A stretch of 9,828 nt of DNA from Euryarchaeota archaeon UBA28 (GTDB lineage: Archaea > Thermoplasmatota > Poseidoniia > Poseidoniales > Thalassarchaeaceae), in assembly GCA_002501605.1 (NCBI GenBank), contig DANW01000025.1, positions 22,473 to 32,300 of the forward strand. Direction: 5' to 3'. The stretch's first letter is position 1; each line of letters opens with the position of its first letter. Positions 8,237 to 9,828 of this stretch are shown piece after piece. The translations under genes and the position numbers were made by a program. The notes under the pieces were generated by a model. That model saw nothing but the letters and a program-made list of their open reading frames with translations. It ran no database searches and was not told where the DNA came from.

Positions 8237-8306
8237 TTGCGACGGGTCGGTGCTCCAGTTGGTCATCAGATCCATCAGATACCCACTCGTCGTCATTCCC
8301 GTGCAA
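8237..8306 (-). ncRNA. Intronic box C/D guide RNA for 2'-O-methylation of tRNA-Trp C34
   Basis: In 5' to 3' order on the minus strand, a terminal stem (8298-8306 with 8237-8246, nine pairs and one bulged C) encloses box C ATGACGA (8290-8296), an 11-nt D' guide (8279-8289), box D' CTGA (8275-8278), a 5-nt loop, box C' CTGATGA (8263-8269), a 12-nt D guide (8251-8262) and box D CCGA (8247-8250). The D guide pairs without mismatch for 10 bp with G31-G37 plus the first three intron bases; its fifth base upstream of box D (8255) faces C34, matching the +5 rule. The D' guide pairs imperfectly around A38-U44. In known euryarchaeal cases such an intron assembles with L7Ae, Nop5 and fibrillarin and modifies its own precursor. 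Boxes C and D each differ from consensus at one position. The guide role is inferred from this structure. Confidence 0.85.
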
Positions 8307-8358
8307 CTGGAGCCCGCGGTACTACCAGGTTATACTATACCCCCGTAGGAGTAACCCT

Positions 8359-8372
8359 GCGTGGGGCCACGC
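8359..8372. repeat. Perfect short inverted repeat
   Basis: The sequence GCGTGG-GG-CCACGC (plus strand) is a perfect palindrome with 6-bp arms. It lies between the stop of the thioredoxin-like membrane protein (8410) and the tRNA-Trp 5' end (8344). As RNA it would form a short GC-rich hairpin, but no T-run follows on the minus strand, so a terminator role is not supported. It could be a protein-binding site or part of a 5' leader processed by RNase P. Confidence 0.4.
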
Positions 8373-8409
8373 TCTTATGATGGTCACGGTCGAGGAAGTC
8401 GTAAATCTG

Positions 8410-9828
8410 TCACAGACCAACTTGTAGCATCATTACGATTAGGCTGATCAGCATCCAGAAACCAAACACTGTTGAGGCGACCCCCCAAGCTCTGGGCCTG
8501 ATTCCTTTGCTCATTTGCCCTAGGATAAATGAGGTCTTGCCCAGTGATGTGGCAAATGTCCGGACAATGGTAACTACCATGCCAGCTGCCAAGATGAATA
8601 GGACGAGAACGACTACTGAAGAGAATGCCCCTAGAATTCCGGATCTAGCTATGGAGCCAACGCCCTGCGGAACCAAGAAGGGCGATCTGATCCAAGCTAG
8701 CCATGCCAACCACAGCCCAAGATATGTGTCACGAATAAATTCATCTTGGCCTCTCCATTCCCTATATGATTCGGGAAGCTTGGAGTGCGCAAGTTTTGAA
8801 AGTTCCTCTATCTCAAATATTGAGCCTTTCAAAAGGGTCGACATACCATGATAAATGAGTATCATTGAGAGAATTATCTCGACCAGCAACCATGACGAGG
8901 ACATCCCAATAGAGGCGAGTATTGATACTGGAATTGCCCATAATGCGAAGCCAACGGATGCTGCTGACACCGTCAGAATAGCTCCTGCGAACGGGTTCAT
9001 TCCTTTTTCAGGTTCTTCCTCCTTTCGAGATGTTGGTAATGAGAGCACCAGAAGTGGAAGAAGTGCGGTCGAGAGAATCATCATAAACAAGCCATAAGGA
9101 CCATTTCCGGAGCCTTTTAGTCCTAACTCGACAGCGTCCTTAATCTGGTTTGGAGGCATGGTGCCCGGGCTCCATGATGCGATAAAGCCTGCCGGATCTA
9201 TCACTACGACTGCATCGGTGGGGCCACTAGGAAAGGCGAATCCAGTACTTGAGTCTGATTCGTCCATCAGCAGTGGCCATGATTCGTTTATTGACTGGGC
9301 GTGTACATCGAGGTTCACCGCAGAGAGCTCTCCCCCTGTGGCTATTTGAACGAATTTCACTCGGTTATCCATTATGATGTCAGCAGATTCAAAATCGTCT
9401 CTCTGATGTTCTGCATAAGGGGAGCCTGACTGAAATAGCCCCACTACGACTGCATCCGAGCCATCCAGTAAATCATCTAATGATACTGCTCCCATATCAG
9501 AATCATGGGATAGTAAAATGAAAGATGGAGCGGCCCCCCTACCCTCGTTGGCTTCGGGGTCGATGTCGGGTAGGCTTGAAGCTGGGCCTAACACTGAAAG
9601 GGCAAGCATTAGAATAACCACATAGGAAAGCAGAGGGAGTGTGGCTTCCCTAATAGAGAAGAATATCCAAAGTACTATTGAGAGTGGGACTATTACTATC
9701 GCCCAGAAGCTCCCCAGAAGTGGATCTGGTTCCTCGGATACTTCGAATCTGAGCATCCCAACAGAGTGACATGTGTTGCTGGGGTCCTGATCGGTGAGTA
9801 TGAAACAACCGTCAACCATGTACTTTCC
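8410..9828 (-). CDS. Polytopic membrane protein with cysteine-less thioredoxin-like domain (5' end probably beyond window)
   Basis: The frame is open to the right edge (GGA AAG TAC before the ATG at 9819). The first visible residues, GKYMVDGC, look like the last strand of a beta-sandwich, so the true start is probably outside the window; ATG 9819 (469 residues) or ATG 9756 are alternatives. Numbered from 9819, helices lie at about 36-56 and 60-80. A soluble thioredoxin/redoxin-like domain follows at 96-235: strand AVVVGLFQ, then SGSPYAEHQRDDF where the active-site CxxC would sit, and later DAVVVIDPAGFIASW. Then come about six helices (241-262, 276-300, 304-326, 366-388, 394-418, 442-466). The layout recalls DsbD/CcdA-thioredoxin proteins, and LSTALLPLL aligns by eye with the CcdA SPCVLPL segment, but the cysteine is absent. 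The only cysteines are C5 and C17, before the first helix. Electron transfer by dithiols is therefore unlikely; function is unknown. Confidence 0.75.
   Translation of the reverse strand, partial: GKYMVDGCFILTDQDPSNTCHSVGMLRFEVSEEPDPLLGSFWAIVIVPLSIVLWIFFSIREATLPLLSYVVILMLALSVLGPASSLPDIDPEANEGRGAAPSFILLSHDSDMGAVSLDDLLDGSDAVVVGLFQSGSPYAEHQRDDFESADIIMDNRVKFVQIATGGELSAVNLDVHAQSINESWPLLMDESDSSTGFAFPSGPTDAVVVIDPAGFIASWSPGTMPPNQIKDAVELGLKGSGNGPYGLFMMILSTALLPLLVLSLPTSRKEEEPEKGMNPFAGAILTVSAASVGFALWAIPVSILASIGMSSSWLLVEIILSMILIYHGMSTLLKGSIFEIEELSKLAHSKLPESYREWRGQDEFIRDTYLGLWLAWLAWIRSPFLVPQGVGSIARSGILGAFSSVVVLVLFILAAGMVVTIVRTFATSLGKTSFILGQMSKGIRPRAWGVASTVFGFWMLISLIVMMLQVGL

Larger units (their letters stand above)
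8194..8306 (-). other. Archaeal tRNA intron (position 37/38) with bulge-helix-bulge
   Basis: Exon bases C32-U33-C34-C35 can pair with GGAG (8196-8199) near the 3' end of the intron, forming the central 4-bp helix. The 5' bulge is A36-G37-U(8306), and the 3' bulge is A(8195)-C(8194)-A38. Cutting each between its second and third base gives exactly this 113-nt intron and restores a normal seven-base anticodon loop. The outer helix is the anticodon stem itself. The inner helix is weak (UGC with GUG, mostly wobble), so a relaxed bulge-helix-loop form is possible. The intron contains a box C/D guide RNA in its 5' two-thirds and a separate hairpin near its 3' end. Confidence 0.88.
8156..8344 (-). 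tRNA. tRNA-Trp(CCA) with a 113-nt intron
   Basis: The mature tRNA joins 8307-8344 to 8156-8193. The acceptor stem pairs GGGGGTA (8338-8344) with TGCCCCC (8160-8166), with one U-G pair, followed by discriminator A73 (8159) and an encoded CCA (8156-8158). The D arm is GTAT/GTAC (8332-8335 and 8319-8322). The anticodon stem is GCGGG (8313-8317) with CCCGC (8188-8192). The T arm is CTGGG-TTCAAAT-CCCAG (8167-8183). The anticodon loop reads C32 U33 C34 C35 A36 G37, with A38 supplied by the second exon, so the anticodon is CCA (Trp). Splicing needs the archaeal endonuclease. A weak TATA-like TCATAAG lies at 8374-8380, about 30 nt upstream. Plus-strand translations across this gene (for example GALGFEPR) are the usual antisense-tRNA artefacts. 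Confidence 0.95.

Noticed and set aside
8359..8372. Inverted repeat as an intrinsic terminator of the thioredoxin-like gene
   Set aside because: No T-rich run follows the hairpin on the minus strand, so it is listed only as an inverted repeat.
8144..8427. Two plus-strand frames across the tRNA region (including GALGFEPR)
   Set aside because: These are antisense translations of a tRNA gene, a common annotation artefact, and carry no independent coding signal.
1..9828. Mobile element, CRISPR array, toxin-antitoxin or defence system
   Set aside because: No transposase, integrase, terminal repeats, regularly spaced repeats or defence-protein motifs were seen on either strand, despite a tRNA gene that could serve as an integration site.

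Overview
The window looks archaeal, most likely from a planktonic marine euryarchaeon of the Marine Group II / Poseidoniales type (inference). The strongest evidence is a tRNA-Trp(CCA) gene interrupted after position 37 by a 113-nt intron. This intron has archaeal bulge-helix-bulge splice geometry and carries a box C/D 2'-O-methylation guide, an arrangement known from euryarchaeal tRNA-Trp. Other support comes from large secreted surface proteins with a C-terminal membrane anchor and short cytoplasmic tail, a calcium-binding DxDxDG motif, weak or absent Shine-Dalgarno signals, and possibly leaderless starts. The lineage assignment rests on style, not on a marker gene.

Layout. Positions 1-3263 (minus) hold the first 1087 codons of a giant cell-surface protein: signal peptide, tryptophan-rich N-terminal part, calcium-binding motif, a regular series of Ig-like/CARDB-like modules, one membrane anchor and a cytoplasmic tail that runs off the left edge. 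A 159-bp divergent intergenic region follows. Positions 3423-4508 (plus) encode an unrecognised six-helix membrane protein with an acidic tail. It converges on, and overlaps by 27 bp, a small three-helix membrane protein (4482-4721, minus). Upstream of that on the minus strand come a PLP-dependent class I/II aminotransferase (4731-5885), a membrane-anchored subtilisin-family protease (5921-8080), the intron-containing tRNA-Trp (8156-8344), and a polytopic membrane protein with an extracytoplasmic thioredoxin-like domain (8410 to the right edge). The reading frame of the last gene stays open to the window end, so its N-terminus is probably missing.

How they fit together. The protease, aminotransferase and small membrane protein are closely spaced (35-40 bp and 9 bp) and are probably cotranscribed. 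Secreted proteolysis followed by amino-acid catabolism would suit a protein-degrading heterotroph, but that link is inference. The last gene resembles a DsbD/CcdA plus thioredoxin architecture, yet it has no cysteines in either part, so a redox function is doubtful.

The most notable element is the tRNA intron. Its D guide pairs for 10 bp across the 5' exon-intron junction and places C34 (the wobble base) exactly at the box D +5 position. Boxes C and D both depart from consensus at the two bases that normally form the kink-turn U-U pair, apparently giving a C-C pair instead. No mobile element, CRISPR array or defence system was seen, and no gene-free stretch exceeds 300 bp.
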